Assembly: GCA_036397975.1 (NCBI GenBank) | Contig: DASWHW010000061.1 | Span: 1-35,777 of the forward strand | Direction: 5' to 3' | Length of the DNA stretch: 35,777 nucleotides | Origin: SZUA-287 sp036397975 | GTDB taxonomy: Bacteria > Bacteroidota > Ignavibacteria > UBA10030 > UBA6906 | In this document: positions 7,091 to 15,755 of the stretch, in pieces | How the letters are laid out: each line of letters begins with the position of its first letter | Numbering within the stretch: the stretch's first letter is position 1 | Translations under genes and position numbers: made by a program | Notes under the pieces: generated by a model | Databases searched by the model: none | Seen by the model: only the letters and a program-made list of their open reading frames with translations | Told to the model about the DNA's origin: nothing

Positions 7091-9580
7091 CAGCGTCATC
7101 TTTTTTACCTGACGGATTGATTTTCCTTCGAGCATATAGAAATATATTCCGCTGGCGAGTCCGTTGGCATTGAATTGCACTTGGTGCCCTCCTCCTTCAA
7201 CAACGCCATCTAGAAGAACGCCAACCTCTTTTCCATTCACATCAAATATCTTCAGACTGACCTTTTCTGTTGATGTCAGATTGAATTTAATTGTGGTTGA
7301 AGGATTGAACGGGTTCGGATAGTTTTGCGAAAGTACGAACGATTTCGGGTTGTTAGATCGCTCATCAACAGAGGTCGCGGTTTGAACTAGCTTTCGTTCA
7401 TAAACGCCAGCGCTGTGTGTGGCCAGCTTCAATGACCTGTTTGTTGGCGATATCTGCAGGTCAGAAACTATCACCGCTTCCGGCAGGCCATCGTTCCAAC
7501 TGCTCCAGTCCATACCCTGATTCGTCGAGACAAACACACCAAGGTCAGTGCCAACGTAAACGTGATTCGTGTTAAGAGGATCCACCATGACGGCAGTTGC
7601 GGGAACATCGGGCAACGTCCCTGTAATATCAATCCAGTTGTTTCCCTGGTCGGTCGACTTGAACACATGTGAAGAATCAAAGCCGCCAAAGACAGCATAG
7701 ACAATAGAGGAGTTGAGCGGATCAACGCCGAGATCCATGGGATAACGGTCCGGTAGCGGACCGGTGACATCCGTCCAGTTTGCGCCACCGTTTGTTGTCC
7801 GGAATACATGGCCGCGTATGTTCAACGGCGCAGTGCCGACGAAGACAACATTCGGATCGGTTGCTGCAATGGCCATTGAGAGTGGAGTGTTGGCATCGAG
7901 CGCGGCCCCACCATTCGTTGCGGTCCAGGAAGCTCCAGCATTCGATGATCTAAACACAATGCTTCTGCCAAAATAGAGGATGTTCGGATTAGATGGGGAA
8001 AGGACGAACGGTGTGTTCCATGACCGGTTTCCTCCTGAGATCCCGCTGCTTGAGGCATTGAACGAATTTCCACGGTTGGTGGATTTATAGATCGCACCGC
8101 CGTTCCGGGAGCCCGCATACATGATATTGTCATTGGTTTGATCAATTGCGGTCCACCCAACTTCATCCACCGCACTCTGCGGCCATGTTGTGGTCCCGGT
8201 GAACATCCACCCGAAATGATCTTGCACCTGACCCAATGCGCGAAGCGAATCATTGGCAGAGGCTGAGAAACCGTTATAGAACTGAGAGGTCGCTAGACCG
8301 TTGCCAACGAATGTGAAATTCAATCCAAAGTTTGTTGATCGCCACACACCTCCATCATCAACCATGTAAATGAAATCCGGATTGATCGGATGATGCGCAT
8401 AGTTTCGATAGTCAGCCCATCCGCCAGGGACTTGAACAGATGATATACCGCCATTCGTCGATCGGAAGAGACTTTGTCCGCCTCGCAAAATCCTGAGACT
8501 ATCGGATTGATGGATGGCGACAAACATCGAGTACCATCCTTGCACACCAAAGACGGCTTCACTGCTTAGCAATGTCCAGGTTGCGCCAAAATCAAGCGTT
8601 TGCCAGAGTGTCCCATTCCCAATCGTGCTATCAGCCAGACTGAGGACTACGTGGTTCGGGTTCGCTCCGTAGATATCCATCCGGCCCGTACCAGAGTATC
8701 CTGGCAGGGCTGAGATCTGCGTGAACATTACCCCTCCGTCTGTTGACCGATACGTGCCGGTGCCGGTGCTGGCAAAGTTGCCACATGTTGCAAGAACTAT
8801 GTTTGGATCAAGAGGATTTATGACGACATCGCGGGCCATGATCACATTGAGCGTCTGCGCCCACGTAGTTCCGCCATCAGTTGTCCGGTAAATTCCCTCA
8901 GTCGTCGCAGCAAGAAGCGTGTTCGCGCCAGTTGGATGAAACCGAATCATTTGCACTCCCCGCTGCTGATTGTGTGACCAATCGAGGCTCTTTGACCACG
9001 TTGCACCGCCATCTGTCGATTCAAGAATGCCCAGACCGTAGCTGCCGCGAGTCGGTCTGTAGACAACGCCTCCGACCGATGCCTGGTAGCGATACACTTC
9101 ACCGGTACCAATGAAAATGTGGTTTGTGTCCGTCGGATCGATAGCAATCGCGTTAACGCCCAGAACGGGATAACCTGTAACGACTTTCGTCCAGTCGCCC
9201 GCCGTACCGCCTGTAAATGATTTCCACATTCCTGCTGCGGAAGAACCGGAGTAAATTGTATTTGGATTGAGAGGGTTGACAGCAACACATGTCATCCTTC
9301 CTGAAAAATTGAGCGGCCCGAGGAATTGCCATTGCCCTCCAGCGGCACTCGATGAAATCTCGGGGATCATGCGCCGGACTCGCTCATACTCTTTGTAGTA
9401 CCGATCGGCGGGAATGTCGGCAAATGGGTAGGATCGCGAGACGCTGTAGAATTCCAAAGCCTCAAGGGCGCCGGTTCTTCCGGACTCCTCCTTACCGTGC
9501 TTCATGTCGTACCGATCAACGTAGATAGCTGCAGAGAAGAAAGCTATGATGAACGAAGCAATGGATAGATATCGTCGCAT
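7082..9580 (-). CDS. Secreted VPS10/BNR beta-propeller protein with type IX secretion C-terminal domain
   Basis: An 832-aa protein. A hydrophobic segment (residues about 4-21) provides the export signal. Many Asp-box/BNR units follow (for example STDGGATW, RTTDGGTTW, RTTNGGANW, STDQGNNW, STNQGMDW), each next to a (H/N)P-L/T-(N/D)-xN-x(I/V) turn, as in sortilin-like beta-propellers of about ten or more blades. The last 90 or so residues start at QNYPNPFNPSTTIKF and end in IRQVKKMTLLR, a type A T9SS sorting domain that directs export across the outer membrane by the Por system. Substrate and function are unknown. GGGAGG lies about 9 nt before the ATG. The gene begins only 32 bp after the cysteine desulfurase stop, so read-through transcription is likely. 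Confidence 0.9.
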   Translation of the reverse strand: MRRYLSIASFIIAFFSAAIYVDRYDMKHGKEESGRTGALEALEFYSVSRSYPFADIPADRYYKEYERVRRMIPEISSSAAGGQWQFLGPLNFSGRMTCVAVNPLNPNTIYSGSSAAGMWKSFTGGTAGDWTKVVTGYPVLGVNAIAIDPTDTNHIFIGTGEVYRYQASVGGVVYRPTRGSYGLGILESTDGGATWSKSLDWSHNQQRGVQMIRFHPTGANTLLAATTEGIYRTTDGGTTWAQTLNVIMARDVVINPLDPNIVLATCGNFASTGTGTYRSTDGGVMFTQISALPGYSGTGRMDIYGANPNHVVLSLADSTIGNGTLWQTLDFGATWTLLSSEAVFGVQGWYSMFVAIHQSDSLRILRGGQSLFRSTNGGISSVQVPGGWADYRNYAHHPINPDFIYMVDDGGVWRSTNFGLNFTFVGNGLATSQFYNGFSASANDSLRALGQVQDHFGWMFTGTTTWPQSAVDEVGWTAIDQTNDNIMYAGSRNGGAIYKSTNRGNSFNASSSGISGGNRSWNTPFVLSPSNPNILYFGRSIVFRSSNAGASWTATNGGAALDANTPLSMAIAATDPNVVFVGTAPLNIRGHVFRTTNGGANWTDVTGPLPDRYPMDLGVDPLNSSIVYAVFGGFDSSHVFKSTDQGNNWIDITGTLPDVPATAVMVDPLNTNHVYVGTDLGVFVSTNQGMDWSSWNDGLPEAVIVSDLQISPTNRSLKLATHSAGVYERKLVQTATSVDERSNNPKSFVLSQNYPNPFNPSTTIKFNLTSTEKVSLKIFDVNGKEVGVLLDGVVEGGGHQVQFNANGLASGIYFYMLEGKSIRQVKKMTLLR

Positions 9581-9612
9581 TGTTAGTGTCCTCCCTTTCT
9601 TTTACTAATAAA

Positions 9613-10773
9613 CTAGTTTTTCTTTGTCATTTCCCGGAGTACCGATTGAAGTTCCTCAAAAACTCGTTGTACATCTTCTGTCTTATTAGCGTGGCCAAAT
9701 GAAAATCGGAGTGTTGCCTTGGCGGTCGCGCTATCGCGACCCATCGCGAGAAGAACGTGTGAAGGCTGCATACTGCCTGATGTGCATGCGGACCCGCTCG
9801 TTACCGAAATGCCGTGCAGGTCCATATTCATGACAAGCATCTCGCCTTCAATCCGATGCTTGCTGGAATCGAAAGAGATATTGAGGATATGCGGCAACCT
9901 TTCCGTTGGATGACCATTGAAAATGACGCCCGAGATTTTTTCAGAGATTCGTTTCTCAAGTTCCCCTCGAAGTTGCTCTAATCTCTTTGCCTCTTCCTCT
10001 CTTTCCTGACAGGCCAGTCTTGCAGCCTCCGCTAAACCAACGGCAAATGCCACGTTCTCGGTTCCCGGTCGCTTCCCCCTTTCTTGTCCGCCGCCGTGGA
10101 GCAACGGATTGATCTCGGTTCCCTTTCGCACATATAACGCTCCTACACCCTTTGGTCCATATATTTTATGGCCGGAAATCGTCAGGAGGTCGACACCGAG
10201 TTCGTGAACATTGACCGGTATTTTTCCAAAGGACTGCACCGCATCGGTGTGGACTAAAATCTCCCGGGGATGCAGGACATCAACAATTTCTCTGACTGGC
10301 GAAATCGTCCCGACTTCGTTGTTGGCATGCATGATCGAGACAAGAGAGGTTGTTGGTTTGCAAACGGCGAGTATCTGCGAGGAGGAAACTGAGCCGTACT
10401 GGTCTACGCCAAGGTAGGTAACTTCAATCCCCTCCTTTTCAAGCGCTTCACATGGCTCAAGCACCGCGTGATGCTCAGCCCGTGATGTGACGATGTGGTT
10501 TCTTCCTCTAAGAGCCAAAGGTCGGGCCACACCCCGGAGAGCAAAGTTGTTTGACTCTGTCCCACCGCTGGTAAAGACGATCTCCCCGGCTGAAGCACCG
10601 AGAAGTGATGCAAGGGTCTCCCTGCTTTTTTCGAGAGCCCCCTTAGCCTGCCGGCCATGCCAATGAACTGACGAAGCATTCCCATACAAGTCGTTGAAAT
10701 ACGGCCGCATTGCGTCTAATACGCGGGGATCTAGGGGGGTAGTAGCGGTATGGTCGAGATAGATACGTCCCAT
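9613..10773 (-). CDS. Cysteine desulfurase (NifS/IscS family)
   Basis: A 386-aa PLP enzyme that removes sulfur from cysteine as a persulfide for Fe-S cluster or thio-tRNA synthesis. YLDHTATTPLDPRV at the N-terminus, the PLP lysine in SGHKIYGPKG (K203), the cofactor-contacting AEHHAVLEP and the catalytic loop SGSACTSGSMQPSHVL with C330 are all intact. The ACTSGS form and long loop place it with class I (NifS/IscS) rather than SufS. No IscU, IscR or MnmA gene adjoins it, so its pathway cannot be read from the neighbourhood. It lies 72 bp downstream of the CpxP-like gene, and no clear Shine-Dalgarno sequence precedes the ATG. Confidence 0.95.
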   Translation of the reverse strand: MGRIYLDHTATTPLDPRVLDAMRPYFNDLYGNASSVHWHGRQAKGALEKSRETLASLLGASAGEIVFTSGGTESNNFALRGVARPLALRGRNHIVTSRAEHHAVLEPCEALEKEGIEVTYLGVDQYGSVSSSQILAVCKPTTSLVSIMHANNEVGTISPVREIVDVLHPREILVHTDAVQSFGKIPVNVHELGVDLLTISGHKIYGPKGVGALYVRKGTEINPLLHGGGQERGKRPGTENVAFAVGLAEAARLACQEREEEAKRLEQLRGELEKRISEKISGVIFNGHPTERLPHILNISFDSSKHRIEGEMLVMNMDLHGISVTSGSACTSGSMQPSHVLLAMGRDSATAKATLRFSFGHANKTEDVQRVFEELQSVLREMTKKN

Positions 10774-10845
10774 CGTTCAAGAATATACGATGGAGTGCCG
10801 GTCATGTCAAACGATGACGGTGGGTAGGAGTAGTGCGCCAATTTC

Positions 10846-11316
10846 TCAGAAGGGGCGTTGCCTACGGCCCTGCATTTCTCTCATTGCTTCTCTAAGTTCG
10901 CGATGAAACTGGCGTTCAAAGAGGAACAACTTGCCTCGCTGCTCGACGGTAAGAATATCTTCCAGGTTATGATAGAAGGTCAATTCCTCCTGCAAGATCT
11001 TCTTTTCTCGTTCTTCGATCTCTTGAAATGTCGCTCTCAGCTCAGTCTCATCCCCCCTATTTCTCAGGATGCGCTCGATCTTATCGAGCAAGTCGTCCTT
11101 CTGCTTCATTATCTCCTGTTTTTTCTTTTCGAATTCATGCATCCTGGTAAAGAACCGTACCGATTGCTCTTCTTTCATGTCAAGCAGCTCGATCAACTTG
11201 AGTTTTTTGAATTGTTCTATCCGCTGCATTTGGTGTTCGTTTCCCATCGGTTGCGCCGACAAAGGAATCACACAAACGACAACCTTCAGTATGAACAAGG
11301 AGGATAGAATTTTCAT
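10846..11316 (-). CDS. Spy/CpxP-like periplasmic protein (probable)
   Basis: A 156-aa protein starting MKILSSLFIL with a signal peptide ending near PLSAQ. I prefer this ATG (11316, with AGGT upstream) to the one 10 codons earlier, because it gives the signal peptide and avoids overlap with the upstream gene. The mature part is almost entirely charged helix: LLDMKEEQSVRFF, EKKKQEIMKQKDDLLDKIERIL and LTVEQRGKLFLFERQFHRELREAM. The repeated 'L-x-x-E-Q' with helix-loop-helix layout is what Spy/CpxP/ZraP periplasmic chaperone-sensors show. It follows an ECF sigma factor and a membrane protein, a common FCB arrangement for envelope-stress or metal response. The assignment rests on pattern and context rather than on strong identity. 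Confidence 0.65.
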   Translation of the reverse strand: MKILSSLFILKVVVCVIPLSAQPMGNEHQMQRIEQFKKLKLIELLDMKEEQSVRFFTRMHEFEKKKQEIMKQKDDLLDKIERILRNRGDETELRATFQEIEEREKKILQEELTFYHNLEDILTVEQRGKLFLFERQFHRELREAMREMQGRRQRPF

Positions 11317-11329
11317 GGGATACCTAGTG

Positions 11330-11854
11330 TTAGTGAATGTCGCCATTACGCGATTGAAGGAGCGAGAAGAGTGAATTCAAATCCTCCTCGGACATGGTCT
11401 CTACTAGCTCCTCAGAAGCCTGAGCAGAAATGAAGTACTCCGCTATCTGCGCCTCGCTGAACGACCGGGCTGTCGGCAATTCAGAAACAGCGAGCGAAGC
11501 TCCGTCGTCAATTGCCGTGAGCGAGTCCATGGTCGATGCAGGGAGCGAGAGAAAGAACGATTGCATCGACGGACTGGTGGGTCGCGGATCGGGGATATAG
11601 TAATCGAGGCCGATCAGAAATGTTATGATGGCCACGATGCCGGGGATCGCAACACGAACGGCCCAGCTGAGCGACAATGATCTTCCGCTTGTTGCCTCGT
11701 CGATCCGCGCATTGATACGCACCAGAGAGTTCGCCCAGTACGGCTTTGGCGGGACCCTCTCGCTTTCTTTGCTCGCGTACGTTCGGAGTTCCTCCTCAAT
11801 GGAGCGAGCCGTCTCCTCGTCAATCTTTTCTTTGTTCTTGCTCAGTTTCATCAT
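11330..11854 (-). CDS. Single-pass membrane protein, probable anti-sigma factor
   Basis: A 174-aa protein whose start overlaps the end of the ECF sigma gene by 35 bp. Residues 1-60 are charged and predicted cytoplasmic (EEELRTYASKESERVPPKPYWANSLVRINARID), residues about 66-87 form one transmembrane helix, and the rest would be periplasmic. The layout and position directly after the sigma gene make it the candidate anti-sigma factor. It lacks the zinc-binding HxxxCxxC motif of ZAS anti-sigma proteins and has no Cys pair, so assignment is by context. The pattern 'PPxPYWANSLVRIN' recurs in such sigma-linked membrane proteins in my experience of FCB genomes, but I cannot verify this here. It ends 13 bp before the CpxP-like gene. 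Confidence 0.65.
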   Translation of the reverse strand: MMKLSKNKEKIDEETARSIEEELRTYASKESERVPPKPYWANSLVRINARIDEATSGRSLSLSWAVRVAIPGIVAIITFLIGLDYYIPDPRPTSPSMQSFFLSLPASTMDSLTAIDDGASLAVSELPTARSFSEAQIAEYFISAQASEELVETMSEEDLNSLFSLLQSRNGDIH

Positions 11855-12392
11855 CCTTCATCTTCTCCTGCACCTTGCGGAGTGCATGGAAGTAATTTGC
11901 CTTCAGTCCACCCACCGATGTCTTCACGATCTTCGACATTTCCTCGTACGACAGTTCGTCAAAGAAACGCATCACAAAAACCGCCCGCTGTTTTTCTGGA
12001 AGACTCCCCACCGCGTGCATCAACCGCGATTCGGTTTCGTGAAACTCCAGTTGATCGTCGGGTCTTTCTGGCTCCGGGACCAGCCGGGTGAGCAGTGGAC
12101 TCTGCTGCAGGTACCCCCTGATCTGTGTCTTCCGAACATTCGTGAGAGCAAAGTTCACCGCGATACGGTACAACCATGTTCCAAACGCCGCCTCACCCCG
12201 AAAATCCCCGAGCGCGAGGTACGCACGGAGGAAGGTTTCCTGAGTCACATCATCGGCATCTGCATGATTGCCGGTGATCCGCCGGGCTACCCAATAAATT
12301 CGTTGCTGATGGCGACGCATAAGCTCGGTAAACGCCTGCCTGCTGCCATTCCGTACCGCCTGTACAAGGTCGACGTCCGATTGTTCTTCCAT
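11820..12392 (-). CDS. ECF-family RNA polymerase sigma factor
   Basis: A 190-aa extracytoplasmic-function sigma-70 factor. Region 2 (residues about 20-85) contains ELMRRHQQRIYWVARRITGN, the DADDVTQETFLRAY core-binding and -10 helices, and GTWLYRIAVNFALTNVRK. Region 4 (about 125-180) contains LPEKQRAVFVMRFFDELSYEEMSKIVKTSVGGLKANYFHALRKV, the -35-binding helix-turn-helix. No region 1 or 3 is present. It is the first gene of a sigma / membrane protein / CpxP-like set, so its regulon probably concerns the envelope or metal stress. The ATG at 12392 has no strong ribosome site, and I could not find a convincing autoregulated promoter in the 59-bp gap upstream. Confidence 0.95.
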   Translation of the reverse strand: MEEQSDVDLVQAVRNGSRQAFTELMRRHQQRIYWVARRITGNHADADDVTQETFLRAYLALGDFRGEAAFGTWLYRIAVNFALTNVRKTQIRGYLQQSPLLTRLVPEPERPDDQLEFHETESRLMHAVGSLPEKQRAVFVMRFFDELSYEEMSKIVKTSVGGLKANYFHALRKVQEKMKDDETEQEQRKD

Positions 12393-12451
12393 TCAGCGAC
12401 ACAATACCCGAGTAATCTGCATCAATGTGACTCACGAATGACGCAATTGGT

Positions 12452-12979
12452 TTAACGCCGCGACTTTGAGCCGCGACGGCTGGTGTTCAGAGCTTTCCGC
12501 AATTTCAGCATCGTTCGGCGCATATCCTCGGAAATGATCTTCGTCTCCCCGAGTACAGGCATAAAATTCGTATCTCCATTCCATCGAGGCACGATGTGGA
12601 AGTGAACGTGATCGTCAACTCCGGCTCCGCTTGCCCGCCCGATATTCGCCCCGAAATTGAACCCCTGTGGCTTCATCACCTTCTGCAATGCCTTCATGGC
12701 GAGAAGGGAGGCCTTCATAACTTCCCGTAAGACGCTTTCAGAGAGTTTGTGAATATCGGAAGTCTGCTTGTACGGCACGATCATCAAATGTCCGCTATTA
12801 TATGGATAAAGGTTCATGATCATGAAGCAATACTTTCCCCTCCAGAGAATGAAATTCTTGTCGTCATCCTTCGCTTTGAGTGCGGCTGTGAAAATGCTCT
12901 CACCTTTGCCTGATGCTTTTGCCGGTTTCTTGAACGACTCAATGTATGCCGAACGCCAGGGTGACCACATGCGCTTCAT
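12452..12979 (-). CDS. HIT family nucleotide hydrolase/phosphorylase-type protein
   Basis: A 175-aa protein begun at the ATG (12979) preceded by GGAAG, giving MKRMWSPWRSAYIESF. The frame is open 18 codons further up, but those codons read through the upstream terminator hairpin and are not expected to be coding. The histidine triad is HVHFHIVPR (H124, H126, H128). The preceding NLYPYNSGHLMIVPY and a tail with GDTNFMPVLGETK are typical of the HIT branch resembling the Ap4A phosphorylase-like proteins of many bacteria. The probable activity is hydrolysis or phosphorolysis of dinucleoside polyphosphates or nucleotide adducts. It lies only 28 bp after the EF-G terminator. Confidence 0.93.
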   Translation of the reverse strand: MKRMWSPWRSAYIESFKKPAKASGKGESIFTAALKAKDDDKNFILWRGKYCFMIMNLYPYNSGHLMIVPYKQTSDIHKLSESVLREVMKASLLAMKALQKVMKPQGFNFGANIGRASGAGVDDHVHFHIVPRWNGDTNFMPVLGETKIISEDMRRTMLKLRKALNTSRRGSKSRR

Positions 12980-13004
12980 GATTCTTCCTTCAATCCCAAA
13001 AATG

Positions 13005-13037
13005 AAAAAGGTTGGGTCTGGCCCCAGTCCCAACCTT
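13005..13037 (-). terminator. Intrinsic terminator after the EF-G-like gene
   Basis: AAGGTTGGG (13008-13016) pairs perfectly with CCCAACCTT (13029-13037) around a 12-nt loop. On the minus strand the stem is followed by TTTTTCATTTTT. It lies about 27 bp beyond the stop of the EF-G-like gene and partly overlaps the extended, non-coding frame upstream of the HIT gene. Confidence 0.88.
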
Positions 13038-13064
13038 CCTCAGAATAAATGATGAGGCCCAGGT

Positions 13065-15179
13065 TTACACCTCCTGCTCGGTTGCTTTATACTTCTCAGA
13101 CGCCTGAATAACCTTCTCGGCGGCATCGTGGGGAACTTCTTCGTAGTGTGACATCTGGGCAGTGAACACTCCACGACCAGCGGTCTTCGACCGCAGAATA
13201 GTTGCGTACTTATGCAACTCAGCAGCCGGAACCTGCGCGCGGATAATCTGCATATGCCCGGTAGAATCCATACCGAGAATCCTGCCGCGACGACTTGATA
13301 TATCGCCCATAACATCACCCATTGCATCTTCGGGAACGCGGACCTCAATCGTGTGGATCGGCTCCAGAAGAACTGGCTTTCCTTCCAAAAAGCCCTTCCG
13401 GAAGGCCTGCATCGCAGCGACCTTGAATGCCATTTCCGAGGAATCCACATCATGATAGGAACCATCAAACAAAGCAACGCGCGTATCGACAACAGGGTAT
13501 CCTGCCAAAACCCCCTCCTTCATCACTTCCACGAGGCCCTTCTCAACCGCGGGGATATACTTGCCCGGGACAACACCGCCAACGATTTCATTCAGAAACT
13601 CAAAACCGGATCCTCTCTTGAGGGGTTCCATCCGGAGGTGCACATGTCCGTATTGTCCATGACCACCTGTCTGCTTCTTGTGTTTGTACTCAGAGTCTTT
13701 GACAATTGCCTTGATCGTCTCGCGATAAGGAACTTTCGGCTCCGACAGGTCTACTTCCACGTGGAATCGCTGCTGCAATCTGCGAACAACGACGTCGAGG
13801 TGAAGTTCTCCCTGCCCGCTGATGATTGTCTGGTGTACTTCCGGGTCCACCCGAAAGAGAAAGGTCGGATCTTCCTGATGCTCGGCATGAAGTGCTGTGG
13901 AGAGTTTGTCTTCGTCTCCTTTCGACCTTGGATGAACCGCGGCATGGAACACCGGGTCGGGAAATTGAATGGTCCGATAAACCACCGGAAGATTCTTATC
14001 GCTCAACGTATTGTTGGTATGGGTGTCCTTCAGTTTGACAACCGCGCCGATATCTCCTGCCAACAGCTTACCCGCTTCCTTCCGATCCTTGCCACTCATG
14101 ATATACAACTGCGCAAGACGCTCCGACTTTCCATTGGATTGATTGACCATGTCCAGACCGGCGGTGATGGTTCCGGAGTACACTTTGAAAAAAGATAACT
14201 CGCCAACATGAGCCTCAGCAACCGTCCTGAAAATAAATATTGAGGGTGGCCCTGACGGATCGCGCTTGATCTGAACTTCTTCAGGAGACTCCGATTGCGC
14301 GGTCGTCGGAACAAAACCCACAGCGTTTCCCCAGTCGGACGGCGACGGACAGTGGTCGAGCACAAAATCCATGACGCTCGTAACACCAACATTGGTCGTC
14401 GCGGAGGTACAAAGCAATGGGAATATTTTTCTTTCACGGATGCCATTCTTCAATCCTTGTGCGAACTCCGCCTCGGTCAACATGCCGTTTTCCAAATACT
14501 TATTGAGTAACCCCTCGTCGGTCTCCGCGATGAGTTCCACAAGTTCCCGTCTCTTTTTTTCCGCCTGCTTCAAGAGTTCTGCCGGTATCTCCAGTTCAGT
14601 GCAGGAGCCATCCCCGCCCGGGTTAAACTTCAGCAGCTTCATCCTGGCAACGTCAATGATGCTGTCAAAAGCCAATCCTTGCTTCACGGGAAATTGAACG
14701 ACGGCGATGTCTGGGCTGATAACATCGTGCGCCTGTTTGACAACACGGTCGAAATCTGCATTCTCGTGATCGAGTTTGTTTATGACGAGAACGACAGCAT
14801 TCCGTAATTCATTCGTGTATTTGCCCACAATTTCCGTCCCCACCTCAACGCCTTCGACCGCTTTGAGAAACACAATGGCGGAATCCGAAACACGCAATGA
14901 GGCCTTTACTTCTCCCGTAAAATCGGTATAACCGGGAGTATCGAGTATGTTGAACTTCGTCCCTTTCCATTCACACCAGAGCTGAGACGTGTTAATGGAA
15001 ATCAACCTCTCGATTTCATCGGGATGGTAGTCAGAGACGGTATTCCCGTCCTCAACACGCCCGAGTCGGCTGGTGCTCCCTGCCGAAAAAAGTACTGCCT
15101 CCGCAAAGGACGTTTTCCCTGCGTGACCGTGGCCGACTAGACTGATATTTCGAATCTGATCAGGAGTGAATTCTTTCAT
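13065..15179 (-). CDS. EF-G-like translational GTPase (EF-G-2 type)
   Basis: A 704-aa GTPase with the five-domain layout of EF-G. G1 is GHGHAGKTS (residues 16-24) rather than the GHIDAGKTT of the main EF-G, G3 is DTPGYTDF (80-87) and G4 is NKLD (134-137). The universally conserved switch I RGITI is replaced by RLISI in DEIERLISINTS. Domain IV (YKHKKQTGGHGQYGHVHLRMEP) and the domain V C-terminus are present. These features place it with the second, EF-G-like paralogue group known from Thermus, Chlorobi and others, whose role in translation is not settled. A standard fusA should exist elsewhere in the genome. CGGAG lies about 8 nt before the ATG. It is preceded by a 162-bp gap and followed by a terminator. 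Confidence 0.92.
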   Translation of the reverse strand: MKEFTPDQIRNISLVGHGHAGKTSFAEAVLFSAGSTSRLGRVEDGNTVSDYHPDEIERLISINTSQLWCEWKGTKFNILDTPGYTDFTGEVKASLRVSDSAIVFLKAVEGVEVGTEIVGKYTNELRNAVVLVINKLDHENADFDRVVKQAHDVISPDIAVVQFPVKQGLAFDSIIDVARMKLLKFNPGGDGSCTELEIPAELLKQAEKKRRELVELIAETDEGLLNKYLENGMLTEAEFAQGLKNGIRERKIFPLLCTSATTNVGVTSVMDFVLDHCPSPSDWGNAVGFVPTTAQSESPEEVQIKRDPSGPPSIFIFRTVAEAHVGELSFFKVYSGTITAGLDMVNQSNGKSERLAQLYIMSGKDRKEAGKLLAGDIGAVVKLKDTHTNNTLSDKNLPVVYRTIQFPDPVFHAAVHPRSKGDEDKLSTALHAEHQEDPTFLFRVDPEVHQTIISGQGELHLDVVVRRLQQRFHVEVDLSEPKVPYRETIKAIVKDSEYKHKKQTGGHGQYGHVHLRMEPLKRGSGFEFLNEIVGGVVPGKYIPAVEKGLVEVMKEGVLAGYPVVDTRVALFDGSYHDVDSSEMAFKVAAMQAFRKGFLEGKPVLLEPIHTIEVRVPEDAMGDVMGDISSRRGRILGMDSTGHMQIIRAQVPAAELHKYATILRSKTAGRGVFTAQMSHYEEVPHDAAEKVIQASEKYKATEQEV

Positions 15180-15294
15180 GCGATATCTCCGTTAGCATTC
15201 TCAAATATTTGGAAAGGGTGTACGATCGGTGGTGCAAATAGAGGAACATGCAGGCTGACGCAACACACGGGTGCATATTGCGCCGATTACTATT

Positions 15295-15325
15295 CCACGG
15301 CAAGCGCCTGCTGGAGGTGCCGTGG
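15295..15325. other. Hairpin in the leader/intergenic region before the EF-G-like gene
   Basis: A perfect 8-bp stem CCACGGCA / TGCCGTGG with a 15-nt loop, located just past the DUF948 stop codon. No T tract follows on the minus strand, so it is not a typical terminator. It could be a leader structure of the EF-G-like mRNA or a degenerate terminator. The rest of 15180-15341 shows no gene and no convincing promoter. Confidence 0.4.
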
Positions 15326-15341
15326 ATTTATTACAAAGGTG

Positions 15342-15728
15342 CTACGCCCTCACTCTGTCTAAGAACGTTCGGAAGCCCTTCACCAAGGCAGCAAGGAATG
15401 CCACCGAATCAAGAATCGGACCTTCTATGCGTTCCTGGACTTTCCTCTCAAGAGCGACGACATAATCCGCAACATCTTTGATAGCATTTGCCGAGTCGCC
15501 GATAGCAGCCACCTGCTCGTCAATGTTTTCAGCAACGTTCTTCATGCGACCGGTAATGATATCGAGATTTTCGAGCACGGGCACAGTTTTGCTGCTAAGC
15601 TCTTCGATATTTTTTGAAACAGTGTCAAGGTTGTGCATTACCCTTTTAAGAGCAATGATCACATAGATACAGGCCGCGCCAAAGCAGACTGTTGCACAAC
15701 CGACGAGCACGGTGAGGAGAGTATCCAT
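15342..15728 (-). CDS. DUF948 family membrane protein
   Basis: About 128 aa. AAGGA lies 6 nt before the second ATG (15728), which I take as the start; an ATG two codons earlier sits too close to it. One N-terminal transmembrane helix (about residues 3-25) is followed by a long heptad-like helix (MHNLDTVSKNIEELSSKTVPVLENLDIITGRMKNV... style) and a short C-terminal segment ERKVQERIEGP. This is the DUF948 (YtxG-like) pattern. In many bacteria such genes pair with a YtxH protein, as here (27 bp gap). The function is unknown; an envelope or general-stress role is inferred from the Bacillus pair only. Confidence 0.85.
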   Translation of the reverse strand: MDTLLTVLVGCATVCFGAACIYVIIALKRVMHNLDTVSKNIEELSSKTVPVLENLDIITGRMKNVAENIDEQVAAIGDSANAIKDVADYVVALERKVQERIEGPILDSVAFLAALVKGFRTFLDRVRA

Positions 15729-15755
15729 CAGCATTCCTTGATAGAGATTTTGCAG

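Noticed and set aside
11625..12455. 276-codon open frame on the plus strand
   Set aside because: Runs antisense across the ECF sigma and anti-sigma genes and has no coding signature of its own.
13353..14198. 281-codon open frame on the plus strand
   Set aside because: It is antisense to the well-conserved EF-G-like gene, has no ribosome site and no recognisable domain; it is a shadow frame.
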